Source: Mesotaenium endlicherianum
Taxonomy: Eukaryota; Streptophyta; Zygnematophyceae; Zygnematales; Mesotaeniaceae
DNA length: 38,777 nucleotides
Assembly (NCBI GenBank): GCA_009602735.1
Contig: WELA01004070.1
Coordinates: forward strand, 175,718 to 214,494
Reading direction: 5' to 3'
Position numbers and translations under genes: made by a program. Of this stretch, positions 1-11,570 are shown piece after piece. Below the pieces are notes generated by a model, which made no database searches, was not told the origin of the DNA, and saw only the letters and a program-made list of their open reading frames with translations. The first letter of the stretch is position 1; each line of letters opens with the position of its first letter.

Positions 1-280
1 CCCCCCCCCCCCCCGTTGGAGTGGCTACAGATGAGCTCTAGCCCCCACCATCATGTGCCCATGCTCTTGACCCCCACCCAAATGCTCACTTACACCCCGA
101 TATGCAAACGGCCAGCTCTCATTGACAGCCTCCAGGTTATGTGTGACATGTTCTTACACGTCTGCCATTGACCGGTGCTCGATGGAAGTGGGGGGCAGCT
201 CGCACCTCGAAGCGAAGGCTGGTACTGACAGGGAGGGGGGCGATCCGGGGTGTTAGGTGGAGGGAGCCAGCCAGCCGTAC

Positions 281-1297
281 CCAATGTGATAGCCGAAGCA
301 GAAGTTTGCAAGCGCTGCCGTCACGGCATGTGGCAGGGCCGCAAGCCATCCGATTGGCGCCTTTGCAGCCGGCTGAGGTTCCGCTTGGCCTTGAGGCGCG
401 ACGCTCCCCTCGGGCGAAGTGTGAGCCGGGCCTGCTGCCAAGCAGTGGGAGGCGTGCTTTAGGGCAGGTAATCTCGTAACAGTCTGAATGCAAGCTCGTT
501 CATACTGTCACAGACGAGGCAAACGCCATAAGGGGGGCACAGACACCACAGGCTCCTTTCATACACATCCTTCTTCTACGACTTCCTTTACAGATCTAGC
601 GGCGCCCATTGACCACAATGCAGCTAATGTGCATATCTGCAATAAGCATTTCAAAGTCTTGGTGCAGAGCTTCTTGCTGTGTAGCATCAAGAGGGAGCAG
701 CAACAGGGGAAACAACTGAGCTCTCGACTTCCGCCCTCCTGCCTAGAAGTCAAAGGCTGAATGGTAGATGCCAGCTCCCTCTGAATGGGTAGGGTACTAA
801 TCCTACTCTATTAGACATTTTCTCCCGCTAGAATCCACTCCTAGTTAAAATGGGGAAGAAATTGGCAGTCAAAGGGTAGTATGAATCACGTGGATCAAAT
901 TTCCCGAAGTCACAAATTTCGTAAACCAGAGCTGCAGCAAGCAGCAAGTGAAGTTCAGTATTTGTCCCAAGCGCTCAGGTGCAGCTTTCCCCTTCGAGAG
1001 GATCACAGTTGAACTCTCATTACCCTTTGACAATGAAACGTTGTCGACAGCTTTAACATCGTCGTCAGAGGTCTTCACTTCTGCCCGTGGAGTAGCTCCC
1101 CTTCTCCTTGAGACGATCTTTCGCTGCTGACTCTCTTTGTGTCCATGGAGATGTTTAGCACCCGCATGCCATTTCTGGCGTGCACATCCAATGCGGGTGC
1201 ATTCTCTTTGTTTACTATCACCTGCGATTGGAGCTCTGAGATGTCCTAATGACGAGGATGCCCCCACAAGGGCAGCTTGTGCAACTGCGATGCTCAT
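281..1297 (-). CDS. Probable plastid sugar transporter (MFS family), 5' end only
   Basis: This is a tentative model of the first two exons of a gene that runs off the left edge. Exon 1 is 1297..1024, starting at an ATG. It encodes 91 residues that look like a chloroplast transit peptide: MSIAVAQAALVGASSS at the start, then an arginine-rich stretch ending in RRRGATPRAEV and an acidic/serine linker. It ends in phase 1 at a GTAATG donor. Exon 2 begins at 434 (or 431) after a CAG and ends at 281. Its end, PHAVTAALANFCFGYHIG, matches the first membrane helix and FGYHxG motif of plant plastidic glucose transporters (pGlcT and SGB1-like). The next exon is expected to start with a V(V)N-type motif. 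A piece at about 76-111 reads AVNE but is out of phase with my donor, so I did not join it. The family call rests on one helix and could be wrong. Confidence 0.45.
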
Positions 1298-3830
1298 TAT
1301 GTAATGGCTAAGCGTTGGTTCGACAAAAAATTGTTAAAATGTGAGATCTTTTAGAAGTAGTGATAATTCGAGTGGTTTGGAGGAGAATATCAGGAGAAGT
1401 TTTCGTGCATAGGATGAAGATTAGCACTCCAAGTCTTCCAAGCTAGCAAGCCTCAGGACAATAGTTTCATACAGCAAACCATGCGCATTGGCATTGCCTA
1501 GGTGCAACAAGTAGTTACAGGCACCTGCCAGATCAGGACGGTAGCAGGCGATAGTGTGCAACAGCGTGCAAGAGTGTGCAATGGTCTGGACTGGACTCCG
1601 CAGAAGGCCGTAGTAGAACTTAGCCAGATGTGGACATGTGGCAATTGAAATTAGCCCTCTAAGTTGCCAACTACAGCCTGATTGCAGCCAAGTGTAAAGG
1701 AAGACTGTACGCACTGATACGTGTGTTGAATTGAACAGCTCAGAATGAGCTTGTGAAGCAGGCTCTCATTGGCGCATGGGCTTAACTTGACTGAAGATTA
1801 ACTAATTATTGGCGATCAGCTGGCGATCAACGATCGATCTCTGCAGAGCAAAGTGGAGCGAACCATGCGAACCCGAGCGGTTCAAGGCGATTGGCTGAAC
1901 CGTGAGAACCGTGTGAAAGTCGAGGAACGGGCGCCACTCTAGCGAAACGACGTCGGACGGACACGTGATTCTGAAAAAGGGAAGGGGACAAGAGGGTGCA
2001 AGACTCGAGTTTCAAGATGGTGTATGTAATGGTCTGTAAACATGTTCTTACATTTTCAACGTTCGAGTGATGTGAGGGACTGATGTGTGTGCCAAGTCGC
2101 CGACTACACCGCAAGGGAAGAACAACGACATGCATGTGCGATGGAGGTCAGCGAGCTGAGAGCTCTTAAGTGTGTGAAGCTTATAAGTGAAGAGCTTACC
2201 GCTGAAGAGTGCAGCAATTGAAGTGAGCCCAAGGGCTAAACATAATACATAATCGTTACTAAATGGCTTTCTAGAGTACTTCAAAGAACTTTGACGGCTA
2301 TCAACCATTTTTTCATACTGGAAGGTCGGTGAGATAGTCAAGCTCTAGGAAGAGAAGCCCGTTATGAACTTCGTAGGAAGCTTATGAAGGTCAAGGACGA
2401 AGGGGGCTCAGCCTTGGAAAAAGAATAGAAGCCTTTTGAGTCCTTCACTCAGAGAGTCACATATATCATTATGCAAAGTCCCTGTTATCCACCACCACTC
2501 AAAAAGGAAATGCTGAATGTGGTTCCGAGGAAGCCCAACATAAAGACTAAATTTTTCTAATGTCGTTCAGCTCCATATACCAAGACACTCTAAATATGCG
2601 CAAGTGGTGAAACGGCAGAAGTAGGTTTTCTTAATCTGCGCTGGGACCCAATCCCAGCGCCGCTAGGTGGGAATTTTAACGGATCCACTTTGGGAATCCA
2701 ACGCAAGATCCCACTTGGGATTCAAATTCAAATGTCAGCAAACAGAAGTGGGATTCATCTCAAGTCTGCAAAGATGTGCGAAGAGCATTAGGCCATGGCG
2801 CTAGGCTGGTAAATAGGCTGCTTATTGTCACCATGGGCAGCAGATTACATCAATATAATTAGTAATAGGTCAAAGTGATTGACATTCAATGCCTATCAGT
2901 TGATGGTCGGTGCAATGCATGTGCGACTAGGTCCAATGGGCATAGACATAGCTAGTGACAATGTTCAGAGTAAGGGAGTTATGCATCAGAATAATGAACA
3001 CTATCTGCAACAGATGAAAAATCTCGGGCAAAGATGACACTTATGTCAATATCACAAATACAACACGTATACAAAAGTGGGGGACAAATTTGCATACTGA
3101 AAAAGCTTCTAGCTTGCTTTCACGCCGCCCCTCACTGCATGCACTTGCTCAGCAAGTTGCTGCCATTAATGGCAGTGCATATGGTTTTGAAAATAGTATC
3201 CAGCTTGAACAGGAAGATATCCTTCTTGCCATTGAGAGTTAGAACCATGAGGTGAATAATGCTAGTCAAAAAACAATATGGCTGAGGGCGCGCATTTGGC
3301 CACAGTGAGAGGGTGGAGCCATGACATGCAAGAGAAGAGCAATACCTGACCCTCTCTGCACAAATTCTGAAGCAAGTAACACGCTTTGCACACAGAAGAA
3401 TAGCTGCTGAGGCCAACCATTTACCAGGATCTTGATTCCTCCGCATGTAACATATGTATATGCCATGACCAAGGACCTCTTCTGTGGACCGCATGTATGA
3501 GCTCCGCACCTAGGAGGCTTTCTGAGACTGCCTCACAAAGAATGTTTGTACGTACAGACATTTTAAGAGCATCTTACCCGTCACAGCAACTAAGCTGCGT
3601 CTACTAATCTATACCTGATGATACTGCTCCAAAGATGGTGTCTCTTTGGATGCGACAGAACACTTGGCAACAAACGCTCGTCTGTACTTGCCACGTGAAC
3701 AGACTTATTGTCCGCCTCGCCCTGCAGACATGGCCTTTTCAATAACATGCCGAATATTCGGGAACACGAGGCAACTTGATCAGCACGCACATCCCCAGGA
3801 CGAGTAGCTTCTCTCGTGCCAACATGGTGC
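1298..3830. other. Intergenic stretch, no recognised gene
   Basis: I recognise no gene in this 2.5 kb. Two minus-strand open frames have non-repetitive composition and could be exons of an unrecognised gene. One is 1714..1421 (97 codons, ending in a stop, leucine- and histidine-rich). The other is about 3270..3132, ending LTLNGKKDIFLFKLDTIFK and 19 more residues before a TGA. Neither matches a family I know, and I could not link them through splice sites. The right part, next to the CYP97A stop at 3831, is probably its 3' UTR. A tRNA/SINE-like element lies near 2597-2660. Confidence 0.4.
2597..2660 (+). repeat. tRNA-like / SINE-like element (candidate)
   Basis: A sequence resembling the RNA polymerase III A box lies at 2597-2607 (TGCGCAAGTGG, followed by TGAAACGGCAGA, the look of a tRNA-Leu D arm). 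A B-box-like GGACCCAATCC lies at 2644-2654. The latter sits in a perfect 9-bp hairpin: arms GCGCTGGGA at 2638-2646 and TCCCAGCGC at 2652-2660, with a 5-base loop. No proper acceptor stem closes, and the B box departs from GGTTCGANTCC at three positions, so this is not a functional tRNA. Several TGGGA(A/T)T repeats follow downstream to about 2755. A decayed tRNA gene or the head of a tRNA-derived SINE fits best. Confidence 0.35.
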
Positions 3831-6800
3831 CTAATGGGCGACAGCCGTGCCAACTTTTTCTAACTCGGCGGCCGGCTGCTGAGACAGCACCGCAGGGGGT
3901 GCAGAATTTGATCGCCGAATGACATTCATCACCAAGCCATCTGTGGTGTGAATAGTGGCTCCTGTCGTCATGCCAACCTGCACATGCACACACTCGTCAC
4001 AGAATGATGCCCTGTCGCTCTCTACCCATGCCCTGACAAAAGGTCTTGCAGAACCAGTGCACGTGCTTGCAGCCTTCCATATGGGAGAGCGTGGCTCCCA
4101 CTACCAATCACTTTCAATTCAGTCAGGAAACAAAGAGCAGCGCGAAGGGGGGGCATGCCAGTCAGCCCCTGGTTCCAAGCACAGCTTACAGGCGGGGCCC
4201 CAGGAACAGGCTGGAAGTTGAAGCGACGAGCAAGCATCGCCACGGCCGTCACATTCTGCGCATCATCCAGCCAGCCAATCAGAAAGCCAGGCAAGAGAGA
4301 GCAAAAACGTCAGATGCTGCGCGCGTACATCATATGTACCCAGCTCCTACGGTCCTTCCTACAGGTTGATTTCCACCCAGAGCAATGCAGCGGATGTATA
4401 GTTGGGGGAGTGCATTCTAGTGGTAGAGGAGGCCCGACTGAAACGTGAGTTTGGACAAGTGCGGGGCTGAGTCAATGGTGCCACAATGTTGTTGTGAGTG
4501 TGGATGTGCTCTCCCAAGGGATGCAGCTCGACTGCATCTCTTGTTGCGGGGCCAAATGCGACAGCCACTTAGTCGAGAACTCACCTCGTAGAGGGCAAAG
4601 ATGTCGCCGACGCACTTGCGTGGGCCGCCTCCAAACGGCAGGTAGCTGCCCAGCACCAGCACAAAGGCCCACGAGTAAGAGCCCGCCCCTCTCCCTGCGT
4701 CTACAGTCCTACTGACCAATGCCACATCTTCATACCAAAGACTGACATGCATCTCACTGGGGTTCGGGGTTTCTGCAAAGAAACAGCCGCACGCCAACAG
4801 CCTCGACAGAAACCCCACATAGGAGGTCATAGGTCCCCCATCACCCAGGCCTTGCAGCATCCTCCCAATGCGTGCAAGTGAGGCATTCTTTGGAAGGATG
4901 CCTCCCCAATCACCTTCACTTCCACCACAAGGTCCTCCATAAACTTATGCCTCCAACAATGACACACACCTCGTTAAGCTCCCAGCGTGAGTGAGGTGCG
5001 TTTGCAGTATCGCACAAGACCTTCAGCAAGGAAGAAGAAGCTAAGATGCCAAAAGCTGTTGCCGTAATAAGACCATCCTCAGCCCAACCTCAGCACCAGC
5101 AAAAGGTATCCCCCACGGAACGCATCCGATGGAGAATAAGCAACAAAGCTCGTCCCTCTCCCCCCCCCNTGGGGAGAGGGTATGGGGTGCGGGGGGGTGT
5201 GCAAACCTAAAGTTTTCGGTGGTCTCGTTGGGGTCGGGTCCGTTGACGGGCCAGCGCTCGGGCCAGAAGTCATCGGCCCTCTCCCACACCTCGGGGTTGC
5301 GGTGCAGGTTCCACACGGAGATGAAGATGTCCTGGCCCCTGTTAGTTGTTGACACGCGGATGACAGAGAAAGGAGGAGGGGGGTTAGGTGCACATACATC
5401 AGGCAAAGGAGCAGCAGCCGGCTACAGTGCCAGCGTGTGACGCTCCTCGGGAGGATTCAGGAAAGAGCAAAAGCATGTTCCCACCCCTCCGGTTGAGAGA
5501 ACAATGCTCTCCTACTGCTTCTAACCCCCCTGACACTACTACTCTTGCATGATCCAAGTGCCTCGTCTAGCTTCACCAACAGTGTAATACTGCTTGTAAG
5601 CGCAATATTTAAAACACGTGTCCCGACCATACCCCCCNAGCACCTTGGAGAAATGGTCAGCAACAGCTGCAGGCTACACATGCTTTCCCTGCATGTGTAC
5701 CCAAGAACACAAGCGAACTTAGGGGGGGAGAAGCGAGGGAGGGAGAGAGCACGCACTGCTTGATGGGAAAGCCCCCGATGCGGTCGTCCTCCAGCGCTCG
5801 CCGGATCAGCACTGGCGGCTGCGGGTACAAGCGCATGGCCTGTGCCCACGCAGCCCCCACGACAACGGCAGCAGCTTTCGGTTACACGTGTCCACCACCT
5901 CATGCATGGATGATGACTTCCAAAAGGCCATCTACTGATCAACATGAGGTCAGCAACTAGTGATGATGCCAGGGGCTCCAGAGCCAAGGGCACCTAGGCA
6001 GAAATTGTAGATGATACGAGTACAGGCTGCATGCTACTTCTACTCTCTTGCTACAACACTCCAAGCCTCCAACAGCAACACCCAAACATGCAGGAGCCAA
6101 TCACTGACAAGAGGGCTCAACCTCCCTCTCTTGTGAGGTCAGGGGAACAGTATTCACCCCATCTCAACATACAGAGCACCCTCTTCCCAGTTGGCAACCA
6201 GCATATACCTGACCCCACATATTCTGGGTCCAAATCGCTCCCTTCCCTCTCAAGTCTACAGTGGCTTGAGACAAACCCGTTGACCTGAAACAAGGAAAAC
6301 AAGCTCTGCAACACAACATGCCCGCAGAAGAAGGACCAGGAGTTGAGGTACATGGCAGGCAGCTGTGTGGCTGGCGGGCTGACAGAGGTGAAGGCGGACC
6401 TCATTAATGACACGCGTGGTGTACTTGAGCTTGCGCAGGTCGTCGATGGTCGGGTGGCGGTCGCCGAGCAGCTCGTCCACCTCGTGCTGCAGCTTCTTCG
6501 TCACCTCCAGGTTCTGCAAGGCAGGGGGGCAGCAGGGGCAGGGGCGGGGGTGGGGCAGCACTGCCTACCAGCTTCAGGGTCTCAAGTCTCACCGGCCAGG
6601 ATCTGCACTTCTCGAAGTACTAAGTGCCTGCATGCCTGCTTGCATGCCTACCTGTCTGCTTGATATGGCCGGGGAGGACCTGCGTAGAGACAGAACAAAG
6701 GAGCAGACGAGCATGCTGGCCACGGCAGCTAAAAGAATCTGCAGGCCGACAGAGAGGGCTCTGGAGCAGGCATCCGAATGGGAGAGGAGTTTGAAGGTCC

Positions 6801-9800
6801 AGCGGTCGGAGGCCCAACCATTTCCGTTCAGGAAGCGCAAGATCCACGCCTTGCGCCGACTGATGCACGAAGAAACAGGAAGGGGCCGGCCATATGTCAA
6901 CAGAACTGACCTGGGAGAGGAGGTGGAACGTCCACGTCAGCACTGCAGCTGACGTCTCGTGTCCAGCGATGAGAAGCGTCATCAGATCGTCCCGCAGCTG
7001 CTGGCTCGAAACCTGCAGGAAGGCGAGGGGAGCGCGCACACTGACCAGCCTCAGCTTATGCTGGGCTTCCCCACGTGCAGACACAAAGCTGTGCCGCTTC
7101 TTACAAGGAAATTGAAGCCTCGAGGCTCGGTCAAAAGCTGCAGCATGCCATCCAGATGTATCTATCACCGCTGATGCAGGTCCAAGCCTGTGCTGCACAG
7201 CTGGACAAGTGGACAAGCTGAGAAAGCTTCTCCACACTTTCTGCGTTTTTCTGCGTATTCGCCCAACCCCCTCCCAACCAACCAACGTAACACAACAGGG
7301 GGCTGCAAGCGCGAGCGTCCGAATCGCACCTCGTCGCCGGAAGCCAGGAGGAAGTGGAGGATGCTAGGGTCGCGCTTGCTGACGTACTCCTCGTGGAACT
7401 CGTCGTCCTCCTCCAGCACCATCCTCTGCCGCCCGCCACAGGCGTACAAACCCTCCACCCAATATCACTCCAGCTGCTGCCACGCTGCGGGGAGTCTGCC
7501 GGAGAGGCTCACAAAAGCAGAGCAGAGCAGAGCAGTGGCTGGGTGTGTCCCTGCACCACTGCATGCCCACTTGGACGTGCCCCTGGGGTTGGGGGCGGGT
7601 GCACACTAGCTGGTGTGAGGTCAGCTGGTGTGAAAGAGTACCTACCTTGCAGGAGGCGATGAGCTCGTCGAGAGTGGCATTGATAAGCTTCAAAGCCTCG
7701 GCCACCTTCCTCTGGCCTGGCAGGACGGCTCGGAGAGGGGGGATCTTCCAGTAGGGGAACAGAGCTGTACTCCGGGACTCGGCTTCCCTAAGAGCCACGT
7801 ACACCGCCTGGATACCCTCACACACACCCACACACACACAGAGACACAGAGTGCGACCCAGCCACATGTATTAATGCCTGCGAGGGGTGTGGCTGGAGTG
7901 GTCGCCATTCCTACTCAATAAACTATCTCCTAGGCGCAGCACCCTCTCAGAGTCACCCCTGTCAAAGCTCCCCCAGAGTCAAGCCTCCCCACGGTCCCAG
8001 AGTCTTATAACGGCCCTGGCCTTTTGCAGAACCCACAAGCAAAATAATGGCAGAAAAAGAGCAGAGGAGGAGGCACCCAGCAGCGCCACGTGTGCATGTT
8101 CCTTCTGGCACTACCCTGACAGAAAGCGGGTGCAATCTAACAGGGCAGAGGGCAGGGGGCAGGGGGGCAGGGGAAGGGGCGAACCCCACCTCAATGACCC
8201 CGGTGTCTTTGGAGAGAGAGTCAAACTCGTAGTTGAAAACTGCTTTGCCAATGACGTCCAGCGTGAGGCGGGAGAAAAGAGACTCCAGCTCTACAGTCTC
8301 CTTCCTGCCCGCAGCCTCGTTCACCTTGTCGCATAACCTCAGCGAAGCGCTCCCGAAAAGCTCCACCATGGCTGCCACGTACTGCGCCCAGGCACATTTC
8401 TAGTGTTCAGCGTATTATCTGGAGTCCTGCATGACTGACGATAGGGAGGTGCTGATCTGCAGTAGACTCGCTGTCTGCATTTTGCTAGAGCGGCGAATGT
8501 GCAAGTGTAGGGGCCACTGGCTGCTACTTTGTGGCATGCATGACGCCGATCTTTCCAAACGTCCAAATGACCGAGGATAAGTCCTAAACAACAATTCTAC
8601 TGTGCCCTACACAAAGATTTAATTTGCAAGAATGTCCCTGCTTGCGACTTGCACATTGCCCTCGGGACATCTATCCTTCTGAGCTTCCCTTCCAAACCAG
8701 CAAACCATGTCAGCTACGAAGTCAACAACTGTATATGCCTCAAGGCGCCACTGCTACAAAACACCTCAGCTCCACGCTCACTTACCTGCTTGTGAAGGGA
8801 TGGCACAATTGCTCGTCTGCGCACCCTCCAAATCTCTCCATCAGCGGGGATGAGCCCCTTCCCCATCACGAAGTCCAGAATCTCCGATAGTATGCCCTGC
8901 AAGCGCGCCCCTTGTGTGAGCGACAAGCGTTCAGGTCGAATGGCTCAAGGAGAAAAGGCACCACTTTGTGAACTTCCACATCATGCGACGACGCTTGGCA
9001 CGTCGTATGCTGCATGAGAGATCATGTAGGTGAGCGTCGAATACACAAGGCTGCAGCTTGGCGGGGGCGTGACTCACCTTTGAGTATCCCTTCGCATTGT
9101 CTTTCAGGATGTACTTTGCAACTGCAGGGTCCGACACGATAGCAAAATTCTGCCAGCATGTAAACACAAGATGTGTCACGAGGGTGGCACTTTTCTCCAT
9201 GACTGCAGGTGAAATGCAGCTCTATCTACAAGGCATAGCTGCAGCAAGGCTAGCACTCTGGGGAAAAATGTGCAGAGGAGCAATTCTCTGAAGATACAGG
9301 GCAGGCCTGCCCTGCCTACTCTCTCACATCCTGATGTTTTCTACTACTGACACCTCCTAGTGGTGGTTCAGGTTGAGTTCATCTTTACCTTAGGCCCAAA
9401 CGAAAGCTTGAAGACCCCACCATAGACAAGGAAAAGGCTGTAAAGGGGCACAAAGAAGGGTTGCCCAATAATCGACCGCACATCGCCCCGGGCCTCTGGC
9501 ATGATCACTGGGTTCATGGACCTCCATTTACGCTCAATAGTTGCCATTGCCATTGCTAAAGCTCTTCCCGGAGGCCCAGTAGCAGCTATTGATCTTCGGG
9601 CCTTTCCGAATCTATCAACCCTGCACCCTTCACCAGCTCATGTCAGGACAAAGTACTGCCAAAGGCTTTTTTTCACTGGTGTTCCTGCATGCATTTCTAA
9701 GTGTACGTAGTGGCACTTTGCAACATGACTAGCGGCGGGCCCTCATGTATCATAGGGTGAATTACGTGAAGATGCCCAACAGCACTATAAAGTCATGTAG

Positions 9801-10416
9801 CATCAGATTACGAGATGAACACTATATCTCTTAGTTTCTTGCGGTTCGGTCAACACATGCACAAGCTTCCTCTTTCTACCTTCTTGAAGCCACAGTAAAT
9901 TCTCCGGAAGCAATGCGGGCCAAAACGTCGCTGTTTTGTTGTGATAGAGCTAGAGCTAGCTTCTGTGAGCTCTCTATGTCAACAACTTCCACGTCATTTG
10001 CCTTCTCGGAGTTAGCTCTAATGCCCCCTAAGCGGATACTTCCTGCAAATAGGCCAAAGTGACGCCATTATTGTCAGCTTGCATATATTGGAAGCTGAAC
10101 AACTTGAAGCCTCGAGGACGGGTGGACACGTCAGCTTGACTTTGCAAGCTGGTCAAGTTAATTAACCTTAATACCGTAATTGGAATGTAAGGAGCTGGGC
10201 AATTGGGCGAATGGGCTTACTTCTGCCTGTTTTCAAACTAGCTGATTTGAGTCGATGCCCATGCATGCCACTGGTAAACTCAGACAACCTGATCCCACTA
10301 GGACCTGGTCTGCTACCATCGGATCGGAGACCGCTACTACATTGAGTGGCGTCTATGCCGCCAGTAAAGATTTGACCCGAAATGCCTGCATGAATGCCAG
10401 CCATGGCTGCTGCCAT
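3831..10416 (-). CDS. CYP97A: Cytochrome P450 CYP97A, carotenoid beta-ring hydroxylase
   Basis: CYP97A (LUT5 in Arabidopsis) hydroxylates the beta ring of alpha- and beta-carotene in the plastid on the way to lutein and zeaxanthin. I rebuild 15 exons: 10416..10221, 10042..9880, 9620..9389, 9149..9078, 8896..8786, 8381..8190, 7807..7646, 7425..7330, 7012..6911, 6513..6400, 5839..5757, 5338..5207, 4645..4585, 4255..4190 and 3977..3831. All introns are GT-AG, phases match, and the total of 1929 nt gives 642 aa plus TAG. Residues 1-120 form a plastid leader ending in the conserved [10 protein letters not shown] block. Family signatures follow: [15 protein letters not shown]-helix AGHETS (424-429), ExxR (E480/R483, split by an intron), PERW, and heme loop FGGGPRKC with Cys563 as the iron ligand. 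AGHETSA separates CYP97A from CYP97B/C (AGHETT). Single Ns at 5169 and 5638 fall in introns. The gene diverges from the RAD5-like gene. Confidence 0.95.
5169..5169. other. Single unresolved base after a C run
   Basis: One N follows a run of eight Cs (5161-5168) in the intron between CYP97A exons 12 and 13. It does not touch coding sequence. It looks like a homopolymer-length uncertainty. Confidence 0.9.
5638..5638. other. Single unresolved base after a C run
   Basis: One N follows a run of six Cs (5632-5637) in the intron between CYP97A exons 11 and 12. Coding sequence is unaffected. Confidence 0.9.
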
Positions 10417-11570
10417 CGACCCAGCAACCAGAGCAACCTCTCGAAAACACCCGCAGAGGCGGCAATATTCTACTAAGAAAGGAAATAAGGTGGAGAACTT
10501 TCTTTGGCTCTTGCAGTCACTCGCAGTAACTTTTTGAGCTCCCAGTGACTGGATCAGATGTACTTTTGCGCATTTCGACTAGTTTGCCTAACTTTGCCCA
10601 GACGTCGCCAACCTTCGCCTACTGCAGCCTACTGCCTAATCTTGCACGGGGTGCATGACGAACACGTAGCCAACACCGAAGCCTGTCGAAGGCCGAGCCT
10701 GCAGTGGACCCCACCAAGCTGTTAGCACAATCTGGTCGATCAGGTGCGATCGGGCCTGGCTTTGGTCTGGTCCTGGTCTGGTCCCCAATTAGGCGCTCTC
10801 GAGCGCTCTCGAGCACTCTCGAGCTGCCCTCGTGAGCTGCGCCCGTGTAAGCCCTTGCTGGTCCCTACTGGCCCCGGCCCCCAACTGGCCCCTACTTCCA
10901 AAAGGGACCTTTTTGAGATTCAGGAGTGCTCTTTATTCGACGTGGAAGAGCTAACACGACCCTTCCCACGTTGAAAAACTTGTAGGTCGACGTGGTACAA
11001 CAACCACGAGTGAAGGATTATAGAGCGCCACCATTAATATCAGAGATTCAAATCAACCCTTCCATGTTTGACCATGTTTGACCTCGATCTGGTTCTTGAC
11101 AAAATTAACGAGCAAATCTGGTCCAAAGTGATCCTAATGGTCCCACAGCCTACCACCTCACTCTATATATATACCCGAAATCACCCGCATACAGCTGCCC
11201 GAACCTGGCCCGAACGCTGCTGTTCAATTGTGTTCAATGCTTGCTGCTCCTCACTGCCAAATCAACTTTGCTGACATGAAAATAGAGCGTGTCCATTGCA
11301 ACAAATTGGTCTTATCCAGTCCAAGCTGGTTTCGAGGCCTGCATGGATGAGCCTTCGTCTTTCTATACTCAGCATGCAGGACTATTTGAAGCAGTTTGAA
11401 GAGATGTTTTATACCGTCTTGTTGGGGCGGGAAGGTGTTTTCGCTCGTGATAGAAAGGATAGCTGTGCCCATGGCATGGGTGCAGCCCTTACTGCTCAGC
11501 TCGAACTTTGAATCATGAATATAATTGGAAGAAAAGTACATGATATTTCAGGTTTAAACGAGGGTTGGCC
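10417..11570. promoter_or_regulatory. Shared divergent upstream region of CYP97A and the RAD5-like gene
   Basis: This 1.15-kb stretch separates two head-to-head start codons (10416 on minus, 11571 on plus). It holds no convincing coding frame. A TATA-like TATATATATA lies at 11163-11172, about 400 bases before the plus-strand ATG, which would leave a long 5' UTR or an unseen upstream exon. Small direct repeats occur: three 10-base units at 10793-10822 and a repeated CATGTTTGAC around 11063-11082. No other regulatory element is recognisable. Confidence 0.5.
10793..10822. repeat. Three tandem 10-base units with XhoI-type palindromes
   Basis: GCGCTCTCGA occurs twice in tandem, followed by GCACTCTCGA with one change. 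Each junction makes CTCGAG. The repeat lies in the divergent upstream region of CYP97A and the RAD5-like gene. It may be only a short tandem duplication. Confidence 0.7.

Noticed and set aside
2590..2665. Functional tRNA-Leu gene
   Set aside because: No acceptor stem closes and the B box is diverged, so only a tRNA-like element can be supported.
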